This document shows positions 1-7,915 of a stretch of 64,000 nt of DNA, one piece after another. A program made the translations under genes and the position numbers. The DNA is from Pedobacter sp. WC2423 (GTDB lineage: Bacteria; Bacteroidota; Bacteroidia; Sphingobacteriales; Sphingobacteriaceae). The stretch covers positions 5,580,001 through 5,644,000 of the forward strand of contig NZ_CP162005.1 in assembly GCF_040822065.1 (NCBI RefSeq), read 5' to 3'. Every line of letters starts with the position of its first letter. Positions within the stretch are counted from its first letter, which is position 1. Under the pieces are notes generated by a model, which was not told the origin of the DNA, searched no databases, and worked only from the letters and a program-made list of their open reading frames with translations.

Positions 1-601
1 ACAGATTCCCTTTTTTATCAAATACGATACGGGAACCAAACTGAAGACTTCCTTTGTAGGCTGGCGTGGCGCGGTATATCACTTCAATATTTTCCACTTT
101 ACTTTCGTCTGCAGCTAATTTTCCTTTGGCAATTGCTAATAAACTACCTCCGGAGGCCTGTTCTGAATAAGCCCAGTAGATCATTCTATTGGTCGAAAAC
201 TGTGGATCAATATTTACATCCAGTAAGCCACCCTGTCCGTCGGGAACTACGGCTGGCAAACCTGTAATTTTCTTCACTACTTTTCCGGCTGTGGTTACAA
301 TGGACATTGTGCCCATCTTTTCAGAGATTAAAAAACGTCCGTCAGGTAAAAGACAAATTCCCCAGGGATGCTCTAAAGTTTTATTTAACAGCGTAACTGT
401 AAAGGGCGTTTTAGTTTTTACGCCAGCAATTCGCGTCTGTCCTGCAAAAGCAGGCTTATATTTCGAATTGGCAGGTTGAGTTTCTACAGGCTGATTCGGA
501 CTACCGGCAGCTTTAGTTTGTGCATAGGTGTTTGTACAGGTAAACAGCAGGGGCAGAAGGACAGCATAAACGGCTGTAGTTCTTTTATAAGATCGCATCA
601 T
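1..601 (-). CDS. PQQ-dependent aldose/sorbosone dehydrogenase family protein, C-terminus cut off
   Basis: Reading the minus strand from the ATG at 601 gives about 200 residues with no stop before the window edge, so the gene is truncated by the window. A signal peptide ending near TNTYAQ suggests export to the periplasm. The segments HPWGICLLPDGRFLISEK and DGQGGLLDVNIDPQF are typical of the beta-propeller start of the soluble glucose/sorbosone dehydrogenase (GSDH, YliI/Asd-like) family, which oxidises sugars using PQQ. The catalytic His and Arg and the PQQ site lie beyond the edge and cannot be checked. The start is the first of two adjacent ATG codons (601 or 598). Family assignment is fairly sure; substrate is unknown. 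Confidence 0.75.
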   Translation of the reverse strand, partial: MMRSYKRTTAVYAVLLPLLFTCTNTYAQTKAAGSPNQPVETQPANSKYKPAFAGQTRIAGVKTKTPFTVTLLNKTLEHPWGICLLPDGRFLISEKMGTMSIVTTAGKVVKKITGLPAVVPDGQGGLLDVNIDPQFSTNRMIYWAYSEQASGGSLLAIAKGKLAADESKVENIEVIYRATPAYKGSLQFGSRIVFDKKGNL

Positions 602-648
602 GAGTTAATGAATAGGATTGTGTAAACTACTTAAATCTACAATTTTTT

Positions 649-1194
649 TTACTTCTCTCTCAATTCCTTCGCTACTCCTTTAATAAATAGATAATTTACA
701 GTTCCGCCAATCACACCACCAACCACAGGTACCAGCCGGCGGCTTGCTTTAGAACCTATGCCCATCAGGATTTTCTCTGCAACTTCTTCCATCACATTTT
801 TGCTGATGGCCAGTTTGGTATCGGCCTTTACAGAGGACGCTACAATTTTAAAAAAGTCGTCAAAACTAATTTTATATTTGCCTGTATGGTGATAGGAAAT
901 TGCCAAAGTCACTCTGAACTGCTGAGCGATGATATTGATTACATCCAGAGGGGTGCCAATCAACATCGTTCCAATCCCGCCAACCCCTGTAATTAAACCA
1001 GAGCCGGCTGCCAGTAATGCACATTGATTAATAAACTTGTCGACGCCCATGGTATCCACACCTTTCTTAATATTCAATTGATCAATCTGGTTAAAGATCT
1101 GTTTAAAACCGCCTTCGGCAAGCTGTTTAAAGCCTTCTTTCGCATCTTTCTTTACTTTATTAAAACTGATCTGCTTCAACGATGGTAATTTCAT
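649..1194 (-). CDS. EcsC-like protein
   Basis: A 181-residue protein with an amphipathic Lys-rich N-terminus (about residues 1-50), a glycine-rich hydrophobic segment around GSGLITGVGGIGTMLIG (about 65-85), and a C-terminal stretch reading RLVPVVGGVIGGTVNYLFIK. The last motif, a PVVGG-x-GG turn followed by N-Y, resembles the end of the EcsC domain, whose biochemical role is not established. No signal peptide is seen, so a membrane-associated cytoplasmic protein is likely. It starts at an ATG and stands alone between the sugar dehydrogenase and the flavin oxidoreductase. The family call is tentative; a generic hypothetical protein is the alternative. Confidence 0.5.
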   Translation of the reverse strand: MKLPSLKQISFNKVKKDAKEGFKQLAEGGFKQIFNQIDQLNIKKGVDTMGVDKFINQCALLAAGSGLITGVGGIGTMLIGTPLDVINIIAQQFRVTLAISYHHTGKYKISFDDFFKIVASSVKADTKLAISKNVMEEVAEKILMGIGSKASRRLVPVVGGVIGGTVNYLFIKGVAKELREK

Positions 1195-1269
1195 TGTTTT
1201 TGATTTTATAGCAATACATATACTACTTTCATGCCAGAGCAGAGATCAGAGCAAGGTGAGCTTGTTTTT

Positions 1270-1800
1270 TTACAAAGCTTCCAGGAATGAAATATAATCC
1301 AGCGTAATTTTTTCTATTCTCTCTGTAGTAGGCTGATGTTCTGTTCCATAGAAAGCAAAGAGTGGTTTGTAATCTGCTCTTATATAGTCAAAAGTGATCT
1401 CAAATGGAGCTGTCAATTGCTTCAATGTATATTTATACCTCGCCGAAGCCTGGTAGTCTTCCTCGTTGATACCTGCCGAAATGCTTAAGGCAATCTTTTT
1501 GCCGGTCATTTGATAAGGGCTGCCATTACCATACGCCCATCCATGAGTTAATACCACATCCAGCCATTTTTTGAAAAGCGGCGGACAGTTAAACCAGTAG
1601 AAGGGAAATTGAAATACAATTTGATTGTGAGCTTCTAATAATCGTTGTTCTTGCTTAATATCAATATTTTCATCAGGATATAAACTATGCAGCTCATGTA
1701 CAGTATACTTTTCAGGATATTTATTCAATTCTTCTATCCATCGTTTGTTGATCACTGAATTTTCAGGATCCGGATGAATGACAATAATCAGAGTTTTCAT
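1270..1800 (-). CDS. NAD(P)H-dependent flavin oxidoreductase (flavodoxin-2/MdaB-KefF type)
   Basis: A 176-residue flavodoxin-like fold protein. The N-terminal strand KTLIIVIHPDPENSV is the FMN/FAD phosphate-binding start of the NQO1/MdaB/KefF family. QFPFYWFNCPPLFKKWLDVV followed by THGWAYG is the hallmark second motif. Length matches the family (170-200 residues). These cytoplasmic enzymes reduce quinones or other electrophiles with NAD(P)H. It is divergent from an HxlR regulator starting 163 bp away, a very common arrangement in which the regulator controls the reductase in response to quinone or aldehyde stress. Function at the family level is confident; the substrate is not known. Confidence 0.85.
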   Translation of the reverse strand: MKTLIIVIHPDPENSVINKRWIEELNKYPEKYTVHELHSLYPDENIDIKQEQRLLEAHNQIVFQFPFYWFNCPPLFKKWLDVVLTHGWAYGNGSPYQMTGKKIALSISAGINEEDYQASARYKYTLKQLTAPFEITFDYIRADYKPLFAFYGTEHQPTTERIEKITLDYISFLEAL

Positions 1801-1887
1801 CTTACAGTTTTAATAAGCTTATTTAATTTGTCGGGGCAAAAGTGATTTTAAAAAGGGAGTTGATCAATAAGGGGTTAATTAATCATT

Positions 1888-1907
1888 TGGTGATCATTTA
1901 ATCACCA
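1888..1907. promoter_or_regulatory. Inverted repeat, possible HxlR operator
   Basis: TGGTGAT and ATCACCA form perfect 7-bp arms separated by CATTTA in the 162-bp gap between the divergent oxidoreductase and HxlR genes. HxlR proteins bind dyads as winged-helix dimers, so this is the obvious operator candidate. No binding data; inferred from symmetry and position. Confidence 0.45.
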
Positions 1908-1962
1908 TGCATTAAACTGTGTATTTGTTTACTTTTATGGCGCTAAAAATATAAATAAGCTG

Positions 1963-2313
1963 ATGTATCAAAGAAAAATTCCAATTGATTATGAATGTGG
2001 CCTTAGCGTGGCTATGGAGGTGGTAGGTTCTAAATGGAAATTTTGTTTACTTGATGAAATTGCAAAAGGGACAACACGTCCCAGAGATCTGGTTAATACC
2101 ATCAAAGGGATCACCAAAAGGGTCTTGCAAAAACAATTGAGTGAACTGGAATTACATGGGATTCTGGGGAAAACAATTTATGCGGAAATTCCGCTAAGAG
2201 TCGAATATTTTCTGACTGAGTCCGGGAAATCTATACTACCTTTAGTTTCGGCTGTCGATAAGTGGGGATTAGGATTTGCACCACAGTTGAAAACTATAAT
2301 AGAAAATATATGA
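1963..2313 (+). CDS. HxlR-family winged-helix transcriptional regulator
   Basis: A 116-residue protein with the HxlR signature near its start (residue C10 in YECGLSVAMEVVGSKWKF), a recognition region TTRPRDLVNTIKGITKRVLQ, and the wing motif LRVEYFLTESGKSILPLV. HxlR proteins are small dimeric DNA-binding regulators, often sensing electrophiles through the N-terminal Cys. It is divergent from the flavin oxidoreductase, which it probably controls; a dyad lies between them. Its stop codon overlaps the ATG of a short acetyltransferase-like remnant. The related regulator at 37954 occupies the same kind of divergent position beside an SDR gene. Confidence 0.9.
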   Translation: MYQRKIPIDYECGLSVAMEVVGSKWKFCLLDEIAKGTTRPRDLVNTIKGITKRVLQKQLSELELHGILGKTIYAEIPLRVEYFLTESGKSILPLVSAVDKWGLGFAPQLKTIIENI

Positions 2314-2429
2314 ATTGCAGAATTGCAACAATTGAAGACATAGAACCAATTCATGATTTATTTGTCCGCAAAGATATCGGCGCTAATGAGCTTTATACTG
2401 AGCCAGTAACCGTATTTGGTTATATTTAG
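2310..2429 (+). pseudogene. GNAT acetyltransferase N-terminal remnant (39 codons)
   Basis: An ATG overlapping the HxlR stop codon opens a 39-codon frame beginning MNCRIATIEDIEPIHDLF, the usual opening of GNAT N-acetyltransferases (a beta strand with R-x-A-T-x-E-D followed by helix 1). The frame then stops at 2427 without any acetyl-CoA-binding motif. It is best read as the truncated start of a lost gene, although translation from the ATGA overlap remains possible. A separate GNAT C-terminal scrap occurs near 51.6 kb; nothing ties the two together. Confidence 0.4.
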
Positions 2430-2453
2430 GAGTAAATATTTATTATAGGAATA

Positions 2454-2849
2454 ATGGAAATTAAACGTAATGGTTCGCAGCCTTCAGGAAAAGGTGCTGC
2501 AGAATATTTTACCGGATCAGTAAGAATCGATCCGTTGATCAGTCCACCAGAACCATCTCGTGTGGCAATGGCAATTGTAACTTTTGAACCCGGAGCACGT
2601 ACAGCATGGCATACCCATCCCTTTGGACAAACGTTAATTGTAACTTCAGGATCAGGTTGGGTACAACGGGAGGGAGGCACCAGAGAAGACATTCATCAAG
2701 GTGATGTGGTGTACTTTTTTCCTGCTGAAAAACATTGGCATGGAGCTACTTGTACTACTGCGATGAGCCATATAGCTATTCAGGAAAAGTTGGATGGTTC
2801 ACCTGTCGAATGGATGGAACAGGTAACCGATGATCAATACAATAAGTAA
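2454..2849 (+). CDS. Cupin-domain protein
   Basis: A 131-residue single-domain cupin. Cupin motif 1 appears as FEPGARTAWHTHPFGQTLIV (metal-ligand His residues in HTHP) and motif 2 as GDVVYFFPAEKHWHGA. The same small type is found as lone cupins associated with carboxymuconolactone decarboxylase-like proteins and as cupin-fold hydroxynitrile lyases. It has no signal peptide, so it is cytoplasmic. It follows the HxlR gene on the same strand with a remnant between and is closed by a strong terminator. Fold and metal site are confident; the reaction is unknown. Confidence 0.85.
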   Translation: MEIKRNGSQPSGKGAAEYFTGSVRIDPLISPPEPSRVAMAIVTFEPGARTAWHTHPFGQTLIVTSGSGWVQREGGTREDIHQGDVVYFFPAEKHWHGATCTTAMSHIAIQEKLDGSPVEWMEQVTDDQYNK

Positions 2850-2870
2850 GCTTTAGGAGAAACCATAAAA

Positions 2871-2901
2871 AAAAGCCGCTTAATCTGATTAAGCGGCTTT
2901 T
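2871..2901. terminator. Bidirectional intrinsic terminator
   Basis: The arms AAAAGCCGCTTAAT and ATTAAGCGGCTTTT are perfectly complementary around a CTG loop, with a run of A before and T after. It sits between the convergent cupin (+) and four-helix-bundle (-) genes and can serve both. Confidence 0.9.
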
Positions 2902-2917
2902 CTAGTATAAATTGAAT

Positions 2918-3382
2918 CTAGCTTACTGCTTTTGCAGCATCACGAAGGACTTTAATCGCATCATGTGCAGATTTAATATCTCCAGCTTGTCTGGTTACTG
3001 TATCTAATGCGTCAGCACTTAATTCTCCTTCTTCCAGAGCCAGTTTGTAAGCTGCTTTAATTGCATCTTCACCACGTTCAGCTTCTGAAAGGATACTTGC
3101 ACGGTCACTACCGCCAAATAAAGATTTAACATCAATCCATGCGCGGTGTAAAGTACCTGATACACTATTACCAGTTTCTACTTCTTCGCCATAACCAGCT
3201 ACAATCGCAGTAAGTTCCTGACTGAATTTGCGGCTTTGCTCACTGTATTTCAGAAATATTGCTTTCAAGTCTATATTTTCATCATTGATATCTGCAACTG
3301 CTTTTTCAAATCCCGCTACACGGTCATTGTTTATTTCTGTAAGGTCGTTTAAAGTTGCTATTGTTTTTTCTGATACGCTCAT
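2918..3382 (-). CDS. PA2169-family four-helix-bundle protein (DUF2383)
   Basis: A 154-residue, almost wholly helical acidic protein beginning with a TIATLNDLTEINNDRVAGFE segment, the typical opening of DUF2383/PA2169 ferritin-like bundles. The middle segment TLHRAWIDVKSLFGGSD and the following GEDAIKAAYKLALEE also match that family. Its biochemical role is not established; members are often induced in stationary phase or stress. No signal peptide is seen. The neighbouring small Lmo0937-type membrane protein is another stress-type gene, but they are separated by about 100 bp and co-transcription is not certain. Confidence 0.8.
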   Translation of the reverse strand: MSVSEKTIATLNDLTEINNDRVAGFEKAVADINDENIDLKAIFLKYSEQSRKFSQELTAIVAGYGEEVETGNSVSGTLHRAWIDVKSLFGGSDRASILSEAERGEDAIKAAYKLALEEGELSADALDTVTRQAGDIKSAHDAIKVLRDAAKAVS

Positions 3383-3484
3383 AGTAATATTTGTTTTTGA
3401 ATTAGAAGAACAACGTAATGCTGTGTTAGTTTTAAAAAAAATCGATTAACTGTTTTGCGGATTGAAATAATCTCAGCAGTCCGG

Positions 3485-3646
3485 TTAAGAAGCTCTATTA
3501 ATTACCTTGAGTATAATTGCGATTACAGCAATCACCAAAAGCACATGTATTAAGCCACCGGCGCCTGGTCCGAAGCCATTAAAAAAGAATCCAAAAATCC
3601 ATAATAAGATTAATATTACGGCGACGAGGTAAAGTAGATTTCCCAT
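3485..3646 (-). CDS. Lmo0937-family small membrane protein (DUF5670)
   Basis: A 53-residue frame opens at the ATG complementary to 3644-3646. It starts MGNLLYLVAVILILLWIFG, has a glycine-rich turn (FNGFGPGAGG, residues 22-31) and a second hydrophobic segment IHVLLVIAVIAIIL (about 33-46). Two short transmembrane helices with this central glycine turn are characteristic of the Lmo0937/DUF5670 family, which is widespread in Bacteroidota. The function is unknown; many copies accompany stress genes. It lies upstream of the DUF2383 gene on the same strand. Confidence 0.8.
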   Translation of the reverse strand: MGNLLYLVAVILILLWIFGFFFNGFGPGAGGLIHVLLVIAVIAIILKVINRAS

Positions 3647-3890
3647 AAGTTTGATTTAATAAGTTTATCCGTCATAGCGCATCCAGTTCTTTTATTTAGA
3701 GGAATAAAGCCGACGGATTGATTAAACATAGAGGAGTACTAAATGTTTTACATTTTTGCTTTGGATCGATTATTTTTATAAAAAGACAGGGTTATATTAG
3801 CCCTGAAAATGCCTGATTGGCGATTGAAATAGCCTTATTAACACCTGATTTTCTGGTATAACAGTACTTGTAAAAATATATTTGAGTGAG

Positions 3891-5414
3891 TTATTCGACG
3901 GGCAGTGTGAACCAGAAAGTACTGCCTTTGCCTAATTCACTTTCAGCACCAATCTGTCCATTATGTTTTTTAATGATTTCCGAACAAATATAAAGTCCCA
4001 GCCCCAGACCGGTATAATGACTTCCAGAATTTTCTGCACGGTAATAACGGTCAAAAACATAACGAAGTTTTTCTGATGGAATACCGGGTCCTCTGTCTAT
4101 CACTGAGACTTTGACAACTGCATCAGCTTTGTCAATCCGGATACGGATTTCCTTTGATTCAGGAGCATATTTTATAGCATTATTGATGAAATTAACAACT
4201 ATCTGTTCTATTCGTACAGGATCAGCATAGACCTCTGTTTCCATATCTCCTTCAACACTGACCGTATATAAGCCATCTTTGATACTATCCTGATAGCAAT
4301 CTTTAATCACTTCCGAAATATTGAAATGCTGCTGACGAATATGGAGCTGACCCTGATTAGCCATGCTGGAATTCAGCAGATCTTCGATAAGCGTATTTAC
4401 TTTTTCCAAGCCTCTGTTTGCCTGTCCAATCAGTTTTGGCAACGCACCCGCAGGAGGATTATCTTTAATTCTATCCAAAAGCTGAAGAGATCCCCTTAAA
4501 CTGGTTATCGGGGTTTTAAGCTCATGACTCGCAATAATAATAAAATCGTCTTTATACTGTTGTAATAACCTGAGTTCCTGTATGTCTGTGGCTGTACCTA
4601 CCCAAAGCTGCATTACTCCCTGTTGGTCCATGATCGGCATTAAGCGGATCAGGTGCCATCTGTAAAGCTCATCTGCCCGTTTTACACGGATTTGAAACTC
4701 CCCTCCATTACCAGTTTTAAGAATAGAACTGAACTGACCAAAGCCAATTTTCAAATCATCAGGATGAACTACTGCTTTAAAGCCCAGAGCTCTTGTTTGC
4801 TGGTCATTGAACCCGGTATAGTCATACCATCGCTGATTATAGAAAACGACTTCTCCCTTAATTGTATTTGTCCAGGCAATCTGGGGAATGGTTTCCATCA
4901 TACTGCGGAAACGGCTTTCACTTTCTGCCAATGCTTCAGTACGGCGTGTAACCCTTGCTTCCAGTTCCTGATTCAGTTCTAAAAGCTCCTGATTGATAAT
5001 CTTTAACTTTTCATCAGTGATTAATTTTTCTTTTCGCGCCTGCATATCATTTAGCGCTCTGTTAATCTTTGTAGACAGTGTAAATAGTTTACTTTTGGAA
5101 ACATAGTCGGTTACTCCGGCCTTAATCAGCTCCACTGCATTCTCCTCTCCAATTGTACCAGAAATAATGATAAATGGGATGTGGGAATATTTATTCTGTT
5201 TGATTTGGAAAGCCTCAGCTGCATCAAAAGACGGAAGTGAGTAATCCGATAAGATCAAATCGGGATCAAAGTTGTTCAGTGCGTTTTCAAAAGTTGTACG
5301 CGTCTGGACAATTTCAGCCGTAAAAGTCAAGCCTGATTTTTTTAATTCGCGTTTAAGCAGATCAGCATCACTTTCGTTGTCTTCAAGAATAAGTATTTTA
5401 AGATTTGGTGCCAT
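3891..5414 (-). CDS. Hybrid sensor: receiver, PAS and histidine kinase
   Basis: About 507 residues from the ATG at 5414; a TTG two codons upstream also opens the frame. The order is an N-terminal receiver domain (about 5-125, acceptor D57 in LILSDY), a coiled linker, a PAS domain with PAC tail (about 170-280), then a HisKA dimerisation domain with the H-box SHELKTPITSLRG (H297) and a HATPase_c domain with N-box NNAIKYAP, G1 DRGPGIP and G2 GLGLGLYI. No transmembrane segment is evident, so it is a soluble sensor. It lies about 50 bp downstream of the stand-alone response regulator and probably forms one phosphotransfer module with it. Confidence 0.9.
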   Translation of the reverse strand: MAPNLKILILEDNESDADLLKRELKKSGLTFTAEIVQTRTTFENALNNFDPDLILSDYSLPSFDAAEAFQIKQNKYSHIPFIIISGTIGEENAVELIKAGVTDYVSKSKLFTLSTKINRALNDMQARKEKLITDEKLKIINQELLELNQELEARVTRRTEALAESESRFRSMMETIPQIAWTNTIKGEVVFYNQRWYDYTGFNDQQTRALGFKAVVHPDDLKIGFGQFSSILKTGNGGEFQIRVKRADELYRWHLIRLMPIMDQQGVMQLWVGTATDIQELRLLQQYKDDFIIIASHELKTPITSLRGSLQLLDRIKDNPPAGALPKLIGQANRGLEKVNTLIEDLLNSSMANQGQLHIRQQHFNISEVIKDCYQDSIKDGLYTVSVEGDMETEVYADPVRIEQIVVNFINNAIKYAPESKEIRIRIDKADAVVKVSVIDRGPGIPSEKLRYVFDRYYRAENSGSHYTGLGLGLYICSEIIKKHNGQIGAESELGKGSTFWFTLPVE

Positions 5415-5462
5415 TATCAATACGACGTAAAAATTAAATGGAGAAAATTAATGGAGCAGATA

Positions 5463-5903
5463 CTAATGAGCTGGCTGACTTAGAACCATCCAGTATAAAC
5501 CAATTTCTTTTACCGCGTTAAAAAAGTTATCACTGTCTACAGGCTTTACGATATAACTATTTGCACCCAACGTGAAGCACTTTTCAATATCAGGGCCCTC
5601 ATTTGACGACGTTAACATCACAATAGGGATAGATTTAAGAATTGGATCTGATTTTATTTTTTCAAGCACCTGTAAGCCAGATACTTTTGGCATTTTTAAA
5701 TCCAGTAAAATCAGTTTAGGAAATTCCTTCTCGCTTCTGTCTGCATAGGCTCCTTTACAATAAATAAAATCCAATGCTTCTGCACCATTGATAACATGAT
5801 ATAGTTTGTGGGTGAAACCACTTTTTTTAAGTGCACGAATAGTTAACGCAGCGTCATCGGCACTGTCTTCAACAAATAAAATTTCAACGTTATGATAGCT
5901 CAT
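5463..5903 (-). CDS. Single-domain response regulator (Rcp1-like)
   Basis: A 146-residue receiver domain without output domain. Visible conserved residues are the acidic pair in FVEDSADD, the phosphoacceptor D68 in LILLDLKMP, the switch Thr in IVMLTSS and Lys in IVKPVD. The insert after GAEALDFIYCKGAY is typical of Rcp1-type regulators that partner phytochrome-like kinases. It is sandwiched between two histidine kinases on the same strand, 18 bp after the upstream kinase, so the three are likely co-transcribed and it probably shuttles phosphate between them. Confidence 0.92.
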   Translation of the reverse strand: MSYHNVEILFVEDSADDAALTIRALKKSGFTHKLYHVINGAEALDFIYCKGAYADRSEKEFPKLILLDLKMPKVSGLQVLEKIKSDPILKSIPIVMLTSSNEGPDIEKCFTLGANSYIVKPVDSDNFFNAVKEIGLYWMVLSQPAH

Positions 5904-5921
5904 TTCTCTTTTTTTAATGTT

Positions 5922-6917
5922 TTATGCCAGCAGACTAAAATAGAAACACGACCCCTCATCTACTTTTGATTCGGCCCAGACTGTTCCATTATGACGCTGC
6001 ACTATTTTTTGCACTATGGCCAGACCTATGCCTGTACCTTCAAATTCTTCCTGGGAATGTAACCTTTGAAAAACCCCGAAAAGCTTATCATAATATTGCA
6101 TATCAAACCCAGCTCCGTTATCTTTTACGAAATATACAATAAGATTATCTTTGGTATAAGCACCGATTTCAATCTTCGCCTGTGCTTTATTTCTGGAATA
6201 TTTAATGGCATTGGAAATCAGGTTAATCCAGACCTGCTTAATCAGTGATTTGTCCCCTTTAGCACCTGGAAGAACATCCACTTCAAATTCAGGTATGTTT
6301 TCGTGATCGTCGAATATTAGTTCTTCCCGAATCGTATTTACCAGATCAGACATCTGGATATCAGACTCAGTAACCTGCTTCCTTCCGAGTTTTGAAAATG
6401 CAAGCAGGTCATCAATCAGCTCACCCATCTTTTTTGAATTGTTAATGATAGCCTGAAGGATTTTAACCCCATCTGCATCAAATGTCTCCGCATAATCCTC
6501 TTTCAGAATTTTCGTATAGCCATTGATTGCTCTGATCGGGGCGCGTAAATCGTGTGAAACAGAATAAGAAAAAGACTCTAATTCTTTATTCACAGATTCC
6601 AATTGTGCAGTACGCTCAATTACTTTTTGCTCTAATTCGTCATTTAATTTACGAATGTCATCCTGTGCATTTTTAAGCTCCCTGTTCGCGATGCTGAGCT
6701 CTTCAGCTCTTTTTTCTTTTTCTTTGTTTTGAAAAGCAAGCTCTTTATTGGCAATAACTAATTCTGCTGCCCTGTTTTCTTTCTCCTCATTTTGAAAAAG
6801 CAATTTTTTGTTGGCAATGATCAGCTCTTCAGCTCTTTTTTCTATCTCCTTGTTTTGAAGAATGATCTCTCTGTGCGCAATGATTAATTCATCAGAATCG
6901 TTTTTTTTCATATGCAT
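5922..6917 (-). CDS. Histidine kinase with repetitive coiled-coil N-terminus
   Basis: A 331-residue soluble kinase. Residues 9-92 consist of four consecutive 21-residue coiled-coil repeats of the pattern EELxIANxELxFQNxEKExRA. Then comes HisKA with the H-box SVSHDLRAPIRAINGY (H122), and a HATPase_c domain with N-box NLISNAIKYSRN, G1 DNGAGFD and G2 EGTGIGLAIVQ. The H-box and overall type match phytochrome-related kinases, but no PAS, GAF or membrane input domain is present, so any signal must come through the coil or a partner. It is the first gene of the three-gene signalling operon and is divergent from the lanthipeptide precursors, 513 bp away. Confidence 0.9.
   Translation of the reverse strand: MHMKKNDSDELIIAHREIILQNKEIEKRAEELIIANKKLLFQNEEKENRAAELVIANKELAFQNKEKEKRAEELSIANRELKNAQDDIRKLNDELEQKVIERTAQLESVNKELESFSYSVSHDLRAPIRAINGYTKILKEDYAETFDADGVKILQAIINNSKKMGELIDDLLAFSKLGRKQVTESDIQMSDLVNTIREELIFDDHENIPEFEVDVLPGAKGDKSLIKQVWINLISNAIKYSRNKAQAKIEIGAYTKDNLIVYFVKDNGAGFDMQYYDKLFGVFQRLHSQEEFEGTGIGLAIVQKIVQRHNGTVWAESKVDEGSCFYFSLLA
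6642..6893 (-). repeat. Four 63-bp in-frame tandem repeats
   Basis: This stretch encodes four consecutive 21-residue units in the kinase N-terminus, residues 9-29, 30-50, 51-71 and 72-92, the last one diverged. Conserved positions are ELxIAN and QNxEKExRA. The 21-residue period equals three heptads, as expected for a parallel coiled coil. It probably arose by in-frame duplication and may vary in copy number between strains. Confidence 0.85.
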
Positions 6918-7430
6918 AACCTAAAAGATCGTATTTAAAATGGGTGGAAATAAAATGTAATGAAAATTATTAATTTGAGTACGAAGGAAAAAATCCTTTT
7001 ACTAGTTTCTAAAGCTACCATAATATACCCGGTATTTGTCTAAAACAATACATATATGTTTTTGAGCCACGGAGTTTGATGAACAAATTCTAGCTGTTTT
7101 CAATCCAGCTTAAAAAACACTTGTCTTTTCTTTGCCGATTAATAACTTATCAGCGCTGGGAATGATCAGGTTAGCGAATGATTTCCTGTCAAAATAATGC
7201 CCGGCTTCTTTAATTGCACCATTAACAGAAATATTTTTTTTATCCGTCTGTTTTTGAATTAGTTACTGAAATATAGCTTTTTCAATATAAAATGGCATAT
7301 ATACTTCTTTTTTATCAATTAAATAATACTGATACTTTTGTAACATAAAAATGACATATTTTTATATTGGAAAAAAATTAATATTTTAGATCAACAGAAT
7401 TATATTTTTTTAACCTAAAATCATTACAAA
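6918..7430. other. 513-bp divergent intergenic region with a possible decayed gene end
   Basis: This AT-rich gap separates the signalling operon from the first lanthipeptide precursor. A promoter candidate lies near its right end. On the minus strand, 7113-7262 is open for 50 codons, includes ANLIIPSADKLLIGKEKTSV and has a balanced composition, then stops at a T6 run. Skipping one base there would continue the frame with FLSWIENS. It has no ATG and may be the tail of a decayed gene, but an open stretch of this length can occur by chance. Nothing else was recognised. Confidence 0.3.
7310..7340 (+). promoter_or_regulatory. Candidate promoter of the lanthipeptide operon
   Basis: TACTTTTG at 7333-7340 matches the Bacteroidota -7 element TAnnTTTG exactly. 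TTTT at 7310-7313 is a 3-of-4 match to the -33 element TTTG at the usual 19-bp spacing. Transcription would start near 7347, leaving an AT-rich leader of about 84 nt before the first precursor ATG. It is the only good match I noticed between the divergent kinase and the first precursor. Confidence 0.5.
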
Positions 7431-7598
7431 ATGAAAAAAATTAAATTAAATTCAGAAAGACTGCGTTTGAAAAAAGAAAAAGTTGCTTCTTTGACTACCG
7501 ATCAAATGGGTAAAGTTTATGGTGGAATACCAGTTACTACAGCTACCAGGATATTCTGCTGCGACTGGTCAGAATCAATCTGTCCTGAAGTACTTTAA
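7431..7598 (+). CDS. Class I lanthipeptide precursor 1
   Basis: A 55-residue peptide. The leader (1-32) starts MKKIKLNSERLRLKKEK, contains LTTDQMGKVYGG, and ends in the double glycine G31-G32 cut by C39 peptidase exporters. The 23-residue core carries P34, Thr at 36, 37 and 39, the F42-C43-C44 triplet, Ser at 47 and 49, and C51. LanB is expected to dehydrate Ser/Thr and LanC to add Cys thiols, giving lanthionine or methyllanthionine bridges; three Cys allow up to three rings. It is the first of five tandem paralogues and the only one with I41 rather than R41. No Shine-Dalgarno is seen, only the A-rich context shared by all five copies. Confidence 0.92.
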   Translation: MKKIKLNSERLRLKKEKVASLTTDQMGKVYGGIPVTTATRIFCCDWSESICPEVL

Positions 7599-7673
7599 GA
7601 TTTTACGTTTCAATGCGTAACTAATAAAGTTAACAAAACAGAATTATATTTTTTAACCTAAAAGCATTGCCAA

Positions 7674-7844
7674 ATGAAAAAAATTAAATTGAATTCAGAA
7701 AGACTGCGTTTGAAAAAAGAAAAAGTTGCTTCTTTGACTACCGATCAGATGGGTAAAGTTTATGGTGGAGTACCAGTAACAACAGCTACCAGAAGATTCT
7801 GCTGCGAATTTACAGATCCTATCCTGTGTTCTATTGAACCTTAA
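7674..7844 (+). CDS. Class I lanthipeptide precursor 2
   Basis: A 56-residue peptide with a leader identical in sequence to that of precursor 1 through G32. The 24-residue core, the longest of the five, keeps P34, T36, T37, T39, R40-R41, F42-C43-C44 and T47. Its last Cys is C52, one residue later than in copies 1 and 3, followed by Ser-Ile-Glu-Pro. The third ring acceptor-donor pair would therefore be T47 and C52. It begins 243 bp after copy 1 and has the same AACCTAAAA-type segment before the ATG. Confidence 0.92.
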   Translation: MKKIKLNSERLRLKKEKVASLTTDQMGKVYGGVPVTTATRRFCCEFTDPILCSIEP

Positions 7845-7915
7845 TTCCTTACGTCTAAACACTTAACGTTGAAATTTTAACAAAACAAAACTATTTAACC
7901 TAAAATTATTACAAA

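Noticed and set aside
189..479. 96-codon plus-strand open frame at the left edge
   Set aside because: It is antisense to the sugar dehydrogenase, whose minus-strand translation has clear family motifs and a signal peptide.
3891..6917. Signalling cluster as the dedicated regulator of the lanthipeptide genes
   Set aside because: It is adjacent and divergent, but the response regulator has no DNA-binding domain and the kinases are of a general type, so proximity alone does not support a link.
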